DNA from: a virus
Strand: one strand, 5' to 3'
Length of the DNA stretch: 36,227 nt
Virus record (IMG/VR): IMGVR_UViG_3300009703_000047
Coordinates: 1-36,227 of that record
Below, in pieces: positions 20,840-30,057 of the stretch. Each line of letters starts with the position of its first letter. Within the stretch, counting starts at the first letter, position 1. The position numbers and the translations under genes were made by a program. The notes beneath the pieces are model-generated. The model saw only the letters and a list, made by a program, of their open reading frames with translations. It made no database searches and was not told the origin of the DNA.

Positions 20840-21793
20840 TTAAGATTGATTTATTTTAAAAACATAAGTATTTACTGTTTGTGCTGATCCGTTTGGAAAT
20901 TCTTGGGCACGATAATCATCAGCTCCAACATCTCTTGTATTATGAGCGCCCGAACCATCTAAATTTGTGTCAACAACACTACTTCCTCTTGCATTACCAG
21001 AGCCATCAAAATTGTAAGTAATCTTATAACTGTTTACATTACTTGTTGTGTGTCTAATTGCAGTTTGTAATAATGATTCTATATCTGCTTCAGCAAGTTG
21101 TTTTAAATTATTATCACTATCAATAGTAAGAAGTGTTCTTGATGGTGAATTATCAACACCATTTCTTCTTATTAAGTAATAAGAATTTATAGTTGATGGA
21201 AAATCTTGGGTTGATCCAGATGTGCCTATATTTGAGGCAGAAAATTGACCAGTATTAGCTCTAGTATCAACAAAAATTGCTGTGTTTGTGCCAGATACCT
21301 CTGTGTAATTTGTAACTGAAGATGATGTGTTAACTGAATATGTTCCTGCCGTATCTGATGACTCAGAAGCTGCACTTAATTTATCTACTGCTGGTTTGCA
21401 AAAAGTATCTATGAAATCATCTGCACTCATTGCCTGTAATCCACCAGTAGTGCTATCATAAAAAACTGGAAATGCTTTACTGTCGGTATCTGCTGTCATA
21501 CTGACATCTGTTACTGTCTGAGTAACTTTATCGTAGTTTGTTGTAATTGTGCCAGGTTCAGCAGTTTGGCCTTCACTTGGATTAGAAGAAGCTTGTTGTG
21601 CGGCCGCACCAGAAATTTTTCTCGTGTCTGCCATAGTTGGTGATATATTACCACTACTTGATACGATAGTTAAAACTGGATTTGGAGCTAAACTATATTG
21701 ATATATTGTTTGAGTTACATATTCTGTAATTTCAGACGTTGAAAGTTGCTTCAAGTCAGAACCATCCCAATAAACAGGTGTTCTTGCTGTCAT
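20840..21793 (-). CDS. Virion structural or fibre protein with threefold internal repeat
   Basis: This 317-residue, Ser/Thr/Asn-rich protein is of the kind found in marine T4-like fibre clusters. Three similar units can be seen: VYWDGSDLKQLSTSEITEYV near residue 7, VFYDSTTGGLQAMSADDFID near 110, and TIDSDNNLKQLAEADIESLL near 222. Each is a short strand, a Gly/Asp turn, L-(K/Q)-x-(L/M), then an acidic helix, followed by a long Ser/Thr-rich segment. This suggests an elongated or trimeric fibre built by duplication. GGGGAG precedes the ATG, and a late octamer lies 22 bases upstream. Confidence 0.72.
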   Translation of the reverse strand: MTARTPVYWDGSDLKQLSTSEITEYVTQTIYQYSLAPNPVLTIVSSSGNISPTMADTRKISGAAAQQASSNPSEGQTAEPGTITTNYDKVTQTVTDVSMTADTDSKAFPVFYDSTTGGLQAMSADDFIDTFCKPAVDKLSAASESSDTAGTYSVNTSSSVTNYTEVSGTNTAIFVDTRANTGQFSASNIGTSGSTQDFPSTINSYYLIRRNGVDNSPSRTLLTIDSDNNLKQLAEADIESLLQTAIRHTTSNVNSYKITYNFDGSGNARGSSVVDTNLDGSGAHNTRDVGADDYRAQEFPNGSAQTVNTYVFKINQS

Positions 21794-21814
21794 AATAAAT
21801 CTCCCCTTTTGTTA

Positions 21815-21822
21815 TATTTATA
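21815..21822 (-). promoter_or_regulatory. T4-type late promoter for the 317-residue virion gene
   Basis: An exact minus-strand TATAAATA overlaps the stop region of the preceding gene and lies 22 bases before the ATG at 21793. Predicted start of transcription is near 21809. Confidence 0.8.
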
Positions 21823-22981
21823 AACCATCTCCACCAACACCGTTGATGGTTCTAACGACAGTACCATTGGAGTCAAGAATTTTTAATGTGGAGTTAGTTG
21901 CCTCTGTAAAAAATTCTAGAATGACATCATCACCTGCATTAGAGCCTCCAGCATCAGTTCTATCTAAGATGATGTTATCTCCAGCGTCAGTTGATGAACC
22001 ATCTGTTCCGTTTAGTAATAAAAAATCTCCAAATAATTCTGGTTTTGCAAATAAAGAAAATTTTAAATTTTCATCAATTGCGATAGCAGGGGTTGTTCCT
22101 ACAGCAGAGCCTTTACCTATAAGTAAATCATCTGCACTATCATCTAATGCGATATAAAAATCTTGTGCATTTCCATCAAAAACTATTTTAGTATCTTCTG
22201 CTCCAGCATCTCCAATTGTTAATGTAGGTGTTGTACCATTAATTAACAAAGAGTTTGCAGTTGTAAATGTTCCATTTAATGTTAACCCATCATCAGCTGC
22301 ATGAGTTAAAGTAATTTCATCATCACTCCCAAAAGATAATACAGCACTATCTGATTTTAATCTTACATCATCACCTACTGTTAAGTCAAGAGCAATACCA
22401 ACTCCACCACTAACAATTAATGCACCATCTGTTGTAACAGTATTTGCAGTTGTTGCTGGAATACTTACATTACCTGAACTGTCTATTGAAAATCTTGTGT
22501 TTGTTCCTATTGCAGTTGTGCCTATTTTAAATTTATCTGAATCGCCATCATCTACACCCATTGTAAAAGTTGCAGTACCAGATAATGCAAATGCTAAAAA
22601 CGGGTCTCCATCTGTGGCAGTATTGTTAACTATTAAACCTGTTGTAGAACCTGCACCACCAAGTGTTAAAGATGTATCGGCGGCGTGTGTCAATGTGATA
22701 TCTTGATCATTACCAAATTGAATAGTGCTAGAATCTGCCAAAAATAAATCAGAAAATTCTAAAGTTGCACTTCCTAATGCAGCCCCATCTGCCGTTGTTG
22801 GTGTAACTGAACCTGTAAATACTGCACCTGAAGTTTTTGCCATTGGAATTCCACCAGCGGTAGAACCATCATGGACAACGACAACATCTTTCGTAGTATC
22901 TACAGTAACTTCACCAACTGCACCAGTAAATGAGTTGTGTTGTGTTGTCGTTCCTCTTCTTAATTGTAAAGTAGTTGCCAT
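21818..22981 (-). CDS. Tail-fibre-like protein with Mtd-like N-terminus
   Basis: This 387-residue protein begins with LQLRRGTTTQHNSFTGAVGE, then VTVDTTKDVVVVHDGSTAGG, a pattern typical of the N-terminal domain of the phage major tropism determinant and of marine phage fibres. The middle has two similar beta units: IQFGNDQDITLTHAADTSLT at about 95-114 and LSFGSDDEITLTHAADDGLT at about 213-232. Near the C-terminus lie two adjacent DGTD-type modules (LLLNGTDGSSTDAGDNIILD, then a degenerate RTDAGGSNAGDDVILE). It is likely a receptor-contact or fibre-support protein. AGGGAAT precedes the ATG, with an exact late octamer 21 bases upstream. Confidence 0.8.
   Translation of the reverse strand: MATTLQLRRGTTTQHNSFTGAVGEVTVDTTKDVVVVHDGSTAGGIPMAKTSGAVFTGSVTPTTADGAALGSATLEFSDLFLADSSTIQFGNDQDITLTHAADTSLTLGGAGSTTGLIVNNTATDGDPFLAFALSGTATFTMGVDDGDSDKFKIGTTAIGTNTRFSIDSSGNVSIPATTANTVTTDGALIVSGGVGIALDLTVGDDVRLKSDSAVLSFGSDDEITLTHAADDGLTLNGTFTTANSLLINGTTPTLTIGDAGAEDTKIVFDGNAQDFYIALDDSADDLLIGKGSAVGTTPAIAIDENLKFSLFAKPELFGDFLLLNGTDGSSTDAGDNIILDRTDAGGSNAGDDVILEFFTEATNSTLKILDSNGTVVRTINGVGGDGL
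21920..22025 (-). repeat. Two tandem DGTD modules in the fibre-like protein
   Basis: These two adjacent copies encode LLLNGTDGSSTDAGDNIILD and the variant DRTDAGGSNAGDDVILE. Bases 21987-22009 are identical over 23 positions to 33781-33803 in the large baseplate gene, about 12 kb away. Confidence 0.85.
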
Positions 22982-23001
22982 AGTTATTCCCTAATTCTTT
23001 T

Positions 23002-23009
23002 TATTTATA
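23002..23009 (-). promoter_or_regulatory. T4-type late promoter for the fibre-like gene
   Basis: An exact minus-strand TATAAATA lies 21 bases before the ATG at 22981, in the short gap after the 121-residue gene. Predicted start is near 22996. Confidence 0.82.
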
Positions 23010-23375
23010 TTACGCTATACTTCCTAAATCAATTGTTGCACCTGTAACCATAACTGTGCCAGTGGCGTCTGGAAAAGTTATTGTTCTATCTGCTGTTGGA
23101 TCGGTAACTGTTAATGTAGTTTCGTGTGCATTTGCAGTTGAACCTTCCAATACAATGTTAGAACCATTAATTGTAAGTGAATTACCAGTAATTGCATCTA
23201 GGGCAAAAGCACCAGTTATAGTTAAATCTCCAATACTAGCTGAAGATGCTGTCAAAGCACCAAAGTTTAATGTGCCTGCCTCTAATGCAGTAACATCTGT
23301 AACCAAATTATTAAATTTGACTCTAAATTGTTCTAAGGTATTATTACTACCTACTGTTGTTGCTGTTATCGCCAT
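23010..23375 (-). CDS. Short fibre-like virion protein
   Basis: This 121-residue protein has an N-terminal helix NNTLEQFRVKFNNLVTDVTA and a C-terminal TTLTVTDPTADRTITFPDAT block. Both are common at the two ends of much longer tail-fibre proteins in marine phages. The long central shaft is absent here, so this may be a minimal fibre or a remnant of a longer one. The first 29 bases overlap the end of the 83-residue gene. The ribosome site is weak. A variant late octamer (GATAAATA, 23433-23440) lies upstream inside the neighbouring gene. Confidence 0.75.
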   Translation of the reverse strand: MAITATTVGSNNTLEQFRVKFNNLVTDVTALEAGTLNFGALTASSASIGDLTITGAFALDAITGNSLTINGSNIVLEGSTANAHETTLTVTDPTADRTITFPDATGTVMVTGATIDLGSIA

Positions 23376-23598
23376 TTCTATCTACCAAAGTTTTTAACAT
23401 TGTTTTTATTTCGTGCATTTCACATTTTAAATTATTTATCTCTCTTGTTGCACTTCTTAATTCATCTCTTTTTGCCTGTGCTTCTTTTGCTCTTTTTACT
23501 GCTCTTTCATATGCAGAAGTATCTTTGTTAATAATTGCACTAGAGTTCATATCTCTAACTAAATTACTGTGTCCTTGTACTTTTACATAATCTGTCAT
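23347..23598 (-). CDS. Small coiled-coil virion protein
   Basis: This 83-residue protein begins DYVKVQGHSNLVRDMNSSAI, a pattern seen in small conserved virion proteins of marine T4-like phages. A long charged helix follows (AYERAVKRAKEAQAKRDELR), then a second helix (INNLKCEMHEIKTMLKTLVD) with coiled-coil spacing. It probably oligomerises within the tail or fibre base, but its exact place is unknown. Its ATG overlaps the stop of the giant upstream gene (TAATG). Confidence 0.8.
   Translation of the reverse strand: MTDYVKVQGHSNLVRDMNSSAIINKDTSAYERAVKRAKEAQAKRDELRSATREINNLKCEMHEIKTMLKTLVDRNGDNSNNSR
23433..23440 (-). promoter_or_regulatory. Possible variant late promoter GATAAATA
   Basis: Minus-strand GATAAATA lies inside the 83-residue gene, 58 bases before the ATG of the short fibre-like gene. 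It fits the NATAAATA form but could be chance in AT-rich coding sequence. Confidence 0.4.
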
Positions 23599-26500
23599 TA
23601 CGTTGCCAATGCTATTGCTCTAAAATCTTTAATACGAACAGGTTCAGCTGCATTTGTTCCTTGTCCTACGATTTTAATTGCAAATTGTATGAATGTTGGT
23701 AGTGGTTCTCCCACTCCATCATCTGTAACACCTGCTGTAAATTTATATTCTTGAAAATCATCTATATCAAGTGAGGATAAAACTGTGTTATCTGTCGTGC
23801 CTGTTGTATTAAAAAATGTATATCCTAGTTCATCAAAGTCACTTGCATCATCAGTTCTTAAAGTTTTAAATAACACTTTAATATCTGAAGAATTATGTTT
23901 ATGTGCAGAGAAGAAAACCTTTAATGCAGTTGCTGGATTTTCTAATGCGATTTTTTTCGTAATATAAATGAAAGAATTTTGATCGCCGTTTGGTTCTGTT
24001 GATGCAACAAAATCTGTAGTAGGATAAACATCTGAAGAACTATCAATATTATTAATTCTATTTGCAATTGCCAACATTGAAAGCCTGTTTGTGTCAATTA
24101 CAGGTGAAACATTTGCATTTGTTGTCCTTAAATCTATAGGTAAGAATAAAGATTTTGTTCCACTATTCTCATTTGTTTCATTTATTTTTGATGCAACAAT
24201 CTTTGAAGTAAAAAATCTAAAGTTTTCATTTAAAGGTGTTCCTACAGCATTACCAGTCGTTGTAGCAGTAAATGATGTTTCACTTCCACTAGGACTTGTG
24301 CCTGACATAGGTTGAATAGAACCACTAACGGCAGTTTCTGGTAATTCTAATGCAGATATATTTGTTTTGATATTTTCATATCTGAAATTCTCTGAGGCAT
24401 AAACATTTATTCCACCAACTTGTGAATCTGTTGAATTTCCAGATATTGTAGGTGCAGTTGTTAAAGCAACAGTATAGGAATCCATACCTATATTTGCAAT
24501 TGCAGTATGAGTTTTGTTTATTTGATCTAATGGTGTTTTAAATAATTGATATAATTCTACAGTAGCACCATCTGCGTGAGCAGCTGCAGTTGAAGATGCT
24601 TGTCCTCTAGATAAACTTGAAATTGTTGTAGATGACAATGTTCCAAACATTATCTCATTACCTATTTTAACATAACATCTTGAAGATAAACTACTTGCTT
24701 CAAACCCAGTGGCCGATGTAAGTGTTAAAGACGTTGAGGCTGCAGTAATCGCCCCATTTAATGTTGTAGATACACCAGATGATGCACCTGATATTGTAAC
24801 ATTATTAGATGTAGAGTACATTCCGTGATCTTGATGTCTTACTTGAAGAACTGCTGAACTATTCACCATATTTAAAGGATTTGTTTTTAATCTTCTACCT
24901 TTATCTGAAGTTCCTATTTCATTTGTATAAGAATCTCCAATATCTTTATTCTGTAATGTTACTGTACCTGTTGTATTTCTTGTAAATACAGCCTTTCTAA
25001 CTGTAAATTTTAAATCTTCTGCATATGAAGGTCTCCAAGACCTATTGTTTTGTGATTTATATAAAACTCCAAGATGTGGTTGTTTAGATATTAATCTAGT
25101 TCCACCGACATCTACTTCTCCCATTTTTGAAATCCAAACACGAGGTATTATTGTATGAGCTCTAACTACAACACTATACTCTGCACCTTCTTTTAAATAG
25201 ACAGGTGAGTCAAAAGTAAATGTTGTTGCAACGGAGGCGTCTGTTGAAACATTAATATCAGCAGGTTCTAAAAGTTTTCTCCCAAAAGGTAATATTTTTG
25301 GACCAGGGTAACCATTAACTGTATTTCTAATTTCTATCCAACAAGGAGTATCTTCATCTTTAGCAGAAAAATATACATCTAAAGAGGTTATGAAACAACC
25401 ACCACTTTCCTCAACCATAAAAGTTTGTGCAAGTGGGTCATCACCTGCACAAGTTTTAACACTTCTAATATCATCATCATTAAATTGAACTATTCCCTTA
25501 TTATTAGTAACAACTGTAACATTTGGATTTACATTATCATTGCCATCATCATTAACTCTAGTTCTGTTTATAATTCTAGATGAGGTATCTGTTGCAGTTG
25601 TTGTATCTGAAACTGTGCTTTGAACAACTTTAGCATTTCTAGTTGCAACTATATTTTCTTGTGCAGTTTCTATTATTCCTTTTGCAGAAAAAATTGTACT
25701 TCCAGCAGTTGTTGGAAATGGCATCCTTTTATTTGTTGAACTTGATGTGATTCTAAATTCTTTTTCACCAGTTTTAAATTTTGGAACAGTTTCTTGACCT
25801 GTAAATTTAGTTTCTGGTATTCTTAAAGTTCCTTTTATTTCTCCAAAGGCTGTTGTAACTAAAGCAGAACCCTCTATTATCGTTGTGTCTGTCGTGTATG
25901 CACTAGAATTTGGTGTTACAAAATTTGACATATCTACACCATCAAAATATACATAAACTCTTACATTTGGAAAAAACCCTGTGCCAGTAAATTCTATATT
26001 AATAGGTCTCATAAAAGGTATTATTGCTTTTGATAAAATTTTGTCGCCTAAACTCTCTTCATCAATTTGTTCTACAACTTCTGTTTTGATACCTGTTCTT
26101 GTTAAATCTGAACGAGTTGTTTGAATTGTTCTTGTTATATCAAAATTACCTTCTCTTGCAGTTTCTTGTCTAGACGCCACAACACCAGACCATTGTGTTT
26201 CCCAATTGTTCCATATTGTGCCTACTTGATTTTCGTTTGCAGCTAAAACAGAATCAAAATTACCATCAACATTAATAACTAAATCTGGTCGTCTATCTGT
26301 TTCAAACCAAGTATCTGCATCAGGTTTAAGCTCTATATGTCCTATCCAATTAGGAACATAATCTGCTAACACTCTTTCAGTTCGTGATGCATAAGGATTT
26401 TCTGAAAGTGTTGTTGAAGTATAAGGTAATGTAAATACATCACCAGTTTTTTGATATCCAGCCGCAGCTCTTAAAGCGTCTGTAGAAACAGATTCCTCTA

Positions 26501-29500
26501 ATTCAACATTTCTCATAACACATTTTGGTCTTAATTCTTTTTTTGCTTGATCTATAGAATTTTTATAATCTATATTTTTAACATCTCCAACTCTATGACC
26601 TGCAAAATTATCCACAATAAAACCAGACTTAAATCTGTTTAATCCATTTGCATCTTGTACTTCAAAAGATTCTGCATCTCTTTCTAATAATGAAAGATTT
26701 GTATAATACTCAAGATTATCAATTCTTGTTTGAAGTTTACCTATGTCTTTCATGGTAAATCTTTGAGTCTTTACTCTTGTTATTGATATGTCAGTAGGTT
26801 TAAAAGTAAATGCTGGTACAAAAAGTTCAGCAAGTTTAAATGCGTTATCCAATTCTTTTGGACTTTGAGGATTTTCAGCAGGTGTGCCTATTACTGTTGA
26901 AAAATTTCCCTTTTCTGTAAGATAGATAGTTGCTCTTTGTGATAGATAATGTTCAAAATCTAAAGTTCCAATTGTATTTGGTTTAGGTGTATCAACAACT
27001 GTTGCACCAGTGCCATCAAACTGTCTGTGAAAAAAGTCAAAAGACTTTGCAGTAATTGTATCTACAGTAGAATCTGTTGATGATGCTCCTGCGATATCTT
27101 CCACAGTAGGTCTAAAATCTATACAATCTGTTAATGGAAATAAACCAGTTGGTTCTGGCTCATCTGGGTCAACTCTTGTTGCAGTATAAGTTGGAATATC
27201 ATCATATTCCATTTGTTTAGCACCTGTGTCTGAATAAGAGTCCACACTAAAGAATGACCCACCAGAATGAGAGAAGAAATCAAATACAACTAATAATCTA
27301 CCTCTAGGTGCTGGGGCATCAGTTTTTCTTACTATTCTTGCAATGTCATAAAAATTATCTCTTTGACCAGTATCTAATGTAAAATTAGAAGTTATTACTT
27401 TAGAACCTGCTGTCAAAGTTCCAACTGTCGCAGTTGCAGCTGAACCTGAACCTGTTATTGTTTCTCCAGCAGTAAAATCTGTTGCACCATTTCCGTGAAC
27501 TAATGTATATGTCATTGGTGATGTTGTATTTACAACTCTTGCAGCTGCACCAGATGTTGCACCAGTAATTCTTTCTCCTCTTGCAAATGTACCAGTAATA
27601 TTTGATATTGTCATTTGAGGAATGGAAGCGTCTGTACTTGTATCTTCAGAATCATATACTGCTTGTAATCTAAAAGCATCTGCACGACCTAAGGATATAT
27701 CTTTATCTGTTGCCTTTGTTCCATAATCGCCTGCGGTTGCACCTAAAACTTTTAATTGTTTAGATAATGTAGTAGTTTTAACTCTTGAAGTAATTGCTGT
27801 TCTTAAAATTGTTGCAGTAAGTTTAACTTTAGCCGCATTTGCTAAAATACTATTGTCTGTAATAGTTATTGTAGATGTACCAGTTCCAGATATTGTGTCT
27901 GCAATATTTACAACATCTCCTTGGCCACCACTTCCAGAACCTGCGGTTAATATTGTTAAGGTATAATCTGCTTGAGTATGTGCAAGAAAAGTTTCTCCAG
28001 AACCAGCAGTAAAAGAAACGACACCTGAGGAATTTGTTGTTCCTATAAATTGGCGTCTTATATTAATTTGTGTATCACTTACACCACTATTATCTGTAGT
28101 TAATAAAGTTTTAACAACTTTTTTAGGAAGTTTATATATTGAAACATTTTTTTCTGACTCTTGAAGAACAGCGGTTGATTCAGATTCAAGAGCAACTGTA
28201 GTAGAATTATCTTCCTCTAAGACTATATTATCTCCAGCGTTTACACTATTTGCATCTGTTCCATCTAAAAGAATTTGGGAAATTACCCCTATTGTTAATG
28301 CAATGTCAGCTGTAAAATCTTGGCCTGCATCAGCATCATCCATAAACAATGAACGAGTATCAGTAAATTTATGTGTTGTTATTTCAGATATTGTTAAATC
28401 TGTATTACCAGAGTCCTCTACTATTTGATCTGTTTCAGAGGAATCAGAAGCAGTAATTTTTTCTCCAGAGCTAAATGCACCAACAACATTTGTTAAAACA
28501 ACAGTTGTGCCAGAGGTTAATGAACCAAAAACAAAACCAGTCGCACCTGAAGTCACACCTTTAACCTGAACACCTCCGTTTGAATGATTTGCAATAAGAG
28601 TCGCACTTGGTGTTCCATTTAATGTTAAATATGTAAATGGTCTTACATCAAAAAGATATAATCTATAAATTGCATCTGTATTTCCTTTTGTGCCTGATTC
28701 ATATTGCATGGTTTTTGCACGACAAACTCCAATTTGTGTGCCAGAGGAACTTCCTCTAGTCACTATTCCATCATCAAATAATCCTATCGTTTTGTACGGT
28801 GTTGTTTCACTAGAAATACTTGAAACATCTGGTTGACCATATACATTTGTAATTTTTACAAAGTTTCCTAATTCTGCATTTATAGCTCCAGCATCTACTG
28901 TATCAAAGTTTCTTGCTTTCGGAACATCTAACCTTGTAGATGCAGTTTTTTCTATTTCATAACCTTTAACATATGCTTTACCAGGTGATACAGATAAAAC
29001 AAAATTAGTTGATGATGCAGTATTACCATCATCTGTAGTATCTCCTATTGAATAAACTCCATCAAAATCTTCACCTTTGACTCTAGATGTTAAAGACTCT
29101 TTTGCCTCAAACTGAAAAGGTCTTACTGTATAATCACCAGATTCATCAAATGTTCTTCTTGCAAGAGTATCTCCTAAAACAGAATATTCTGTAGGTCTAC
29201 TATCAGTTAAAGGTTGACTTACTCTAAGTCTAACTAATTCTATAAAACTAGAATCAGCAATAGATGTTGTATCTAATGATGCAAGTGTTAATGTAATTTT
29301 TAATCTGTGAGCGCCTTTAGCTGCAAAGTTAGATGAACCTGTTGCATTGTCTGTTAGTGAAGTATCTGATTCAGGTGTTTCTAAAGTTTCTGTTATTGTA
29401 AATCCAACTCTTGCATTAACACTTGTTGATGTATCTGAAAGAACTAATGTTTGTTCATCTGCTTGAACAAAAGTTCCTTTTACAAAATATACACCTCCAT

Positions 29501-30056
29501 CTCCTATTGTAACTGCTGTGCCTGTTTGAGCAGCTGAAGTTGAGTGTGTTGTTGCCGAGGCTGTATTTGCAGAATATGCTGTTGTATGTGTTATGGCTGC
29601 ATTTGCGGTTATGTTTTCAGAATTAGAAAATACTGCTGAACTTCCGTCTGCACCTGCCGTTACATATTGAACATAAAGTAAAGGTTGTGTTGTTGCAGTT
29701 GCGTTTTTAAATCCTACTACCCTTGCTTTAACACCAGATGTTGCACCAGTAACTATAACAGGTGTTGTTGCATTATAATATTGACTAGGAACAATTGTTT
29801 CACCTGCAAAGGCAGATGACAATTGAATACTTTGATAAGTGTCACTTGTTGTTATTTGTGCTGGAAGAACGGTATCTCCCTCTTGGAATATGTGATTACC
29901 AAATCTTTCAAACTGATTTTGTAATATAGATTGTAACTGAGTTAACTCTCTAGCTTGAACAGCAAACCCTGGTCTAAATAATATTCTATGAAAATTTTTA
30001 TCTTGTGAAAAATCGTCATAATATGGTGCTACGTTTAAATCCGTTTTTTGTGGCAT
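23598..30056 (-). CDS. Giant DUF4815-type tail/baseplate structural protein
   Basis: This 2152-residue protein starts with the block LNVAPYYDDFSQDKNFHRIL plus FRPGFAVQARELTQLQSILQ and NQFERFGNHIFQEGD, characteristic of DUF4815-type virion proteins of marine myophages. Gly/Ser/Thr-rich segments follow, with several TGATSGxxARV units (residues about 103, 860 and nearby), and one DGTD module near 600. A later conserved part (about 1545-1690) has CWIEIRNTVNGYPGPKILPF and GVLYKSQNNRSWRPSYAEDL. The role is probably in the baseplate periphery or as an adhesin-like tail protein. The stop overlaps the small coiled-coil gene. The gene begins just after the gp8-like stop and has no late octamer of its own, so it is probably read from 31580-31587. 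Confidence 0.85.
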   Translation of the reverse strand: MPQKTDLNVAPYYDDFSQDKNFHRILFRPGFAVQARELTQLQSILQNQFERFGNHIFQEGDTVLPAQITTSDTYQSIQLSSAFAGETIVPSQYYNATTPVIVTGATSGVKARVVGFKNATATTQPLLYVQYVTAGADGSSAVFSNSENITANAAITHTTAYSANTASATTHSTSAAQTGTAVTIGDGGVYFVKGTFVQADEQTLVLSDTSTSVNARVGFTITETLETPESDTSLTDNATGSSNFAAKGAHRLKITLTLASLDTTSIADSSFIELVRLRVSQPLTDSRPTEYSVLGDTLARRTFDESGDYTVRPFQFEAKESLTSRVKGEDFDGVYSIGDTTDDGNTASSTNFVLSVSPGKAYVKGYEIEKTASTRLDVPKARNFDTVDAGAINAELGNFVKITNVYGQPDVSSISSETTPYKTIGLFDDGIVTRGSSSGTQIGVCRAKTMQYESGTKGNTDAIYRLYLFDVRPFTYLTLNGTPSATLIANHSNGGVQVKGVTSGATGFVFGSLTSGTTVVLTNVVGAFSSGEKITASDSSETDQIVEDSGNTDLTISEITTHKFTDTRSLFMDDADAGQDFTADIALTIGVISQILLDGTDANSVNAGDNIVLEEDNSTTVALESESTAVLQESEKNVSIYKLPKKVVKTLLTTDNSGVSDTQINIRRQFIGTTNSSGVVSFTAGSGETFLAHTQADYTLTILTAGSGSGGQGDVVNIADTISGTGTSTITITDNSILANAAKVKLTATILRTAITSRVKTTTLSKQLKVLGATAGDYGTKATDKDISLGRADAFRLQAVYDSEDTSTDASIPQMTISNITGTFARGERITGATSGAAARVVNTTSPMTYTLVHGNGATDFTAGETITGSGSAATATVGTLTAGSKVITSNFTLDTGQRDNFYDIARIVRKTDAPAPRGRLLVVFDFFSHSGGSFFSVDSYSDTGAKQMEYDDIPTYTATRVDPDEPEPTGLFPLTDCIDFRPTVEDIAGASSTDSTVDTITAKSFDFFHRQFDGTGATVVDTPKPNTIGTLDFEHYLSQRATIYLTEKGNFSTVIGTPAENPQSPKELDNAFKLAELFVPAFTFKPTDISITRVKTQRFTMKDIGKLQTRIDNLEYYTNLSLLERDAESFEVQDANGLNRFKSGFIVDNFAGHRVGDVKNIDYKNSIDQAKKELRPKCVMRNVELEESVSTDALRAAAGYQKTGDVFTLPYTSTTLSENPYASRTERVLADYVPNWIGHIELKPDADTWFETDRRPDLVINVDGNFDSVLAANENQVGTIWNNWETQWSGVVASRQETAREGNFDITRTIQTTRSDLTRTGIKTEVVEQIDEESLGDKILSKAIIPFMRPINIEFTGTGFFPNVRVYVYFDGVDMSNFVTPNSSAYTTDTTIIEGSALVTTAFGEIKGTLRIPETKFTGQETVPKFKTGEKEFRITSSSTNKRMPFPTTAGSTIFSAKGIIETAQENIVATRNAKVVQSTVSDTTTATDTSSRIINRTRVNDDGNDNVNPNVTVVTNNKGIVQFNDDDIRSVKTCAGDDPLAQTFMVEESGGCFITSLDVYFSAKDEDTPCWIEIRNTVNGYPGPKILPFGRKLLEPADINVSTDASVATTFTFDSPVYLKEGAEYSVVVRAHTIIPRVWISKMGEVDVGGTRLISKQPHLGVLYKSQNNRSWRPSYAEDLKFTVRKAVFTRNTTGTVTLQNKDIGDSYTNEIGTSDKGRRLKTNPLNMVNSSAVLQVRHQDHGMYSTSNNVTISGASSGVSTTLNGAITAASTSLTLTSATGFEASSLSSRCYVKIGNEIMFGTLSSTTISSLSRGQASSTAAAHADGATVELYQLFKTPLDQINKTHTAIANIGMDSYTVALTTAPTISGNSTDSQVGGINVYASENFRYENIKTNISALELPETAVSGSIQPMSGTSPSGSETSFTATTTGNAVGTPLNENFRFFTSKIVASKINETNENSGTKSLFLPIDLRTTNANVSPVIDTNRLSMLAIANRINNIDSSSDVYPTTDFVASTEPNGDQNSFIYITKKIALENPATALKVFFSAHKHNSSDIKVLFKTLRTDDASDFDELGYTFFNTTGTTDNTVLSSLDIDDFQEYKFTAGVTDDGVGEPLPTFIQFAIKIVGQGTNAAEPVRIKDFRAIALAT
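28213..28275 (-). repeat. DGTD module copy in the giant tail protein
   Basis: This segment encodes ILLDGTDANSVNAGDNIVLE, followed by further acidic strands (TTVALESESTAVLQE). It is a single clear copy within the 2152-residue protein. Confidence 0.82.
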
Positions 30057-30057
30057 A

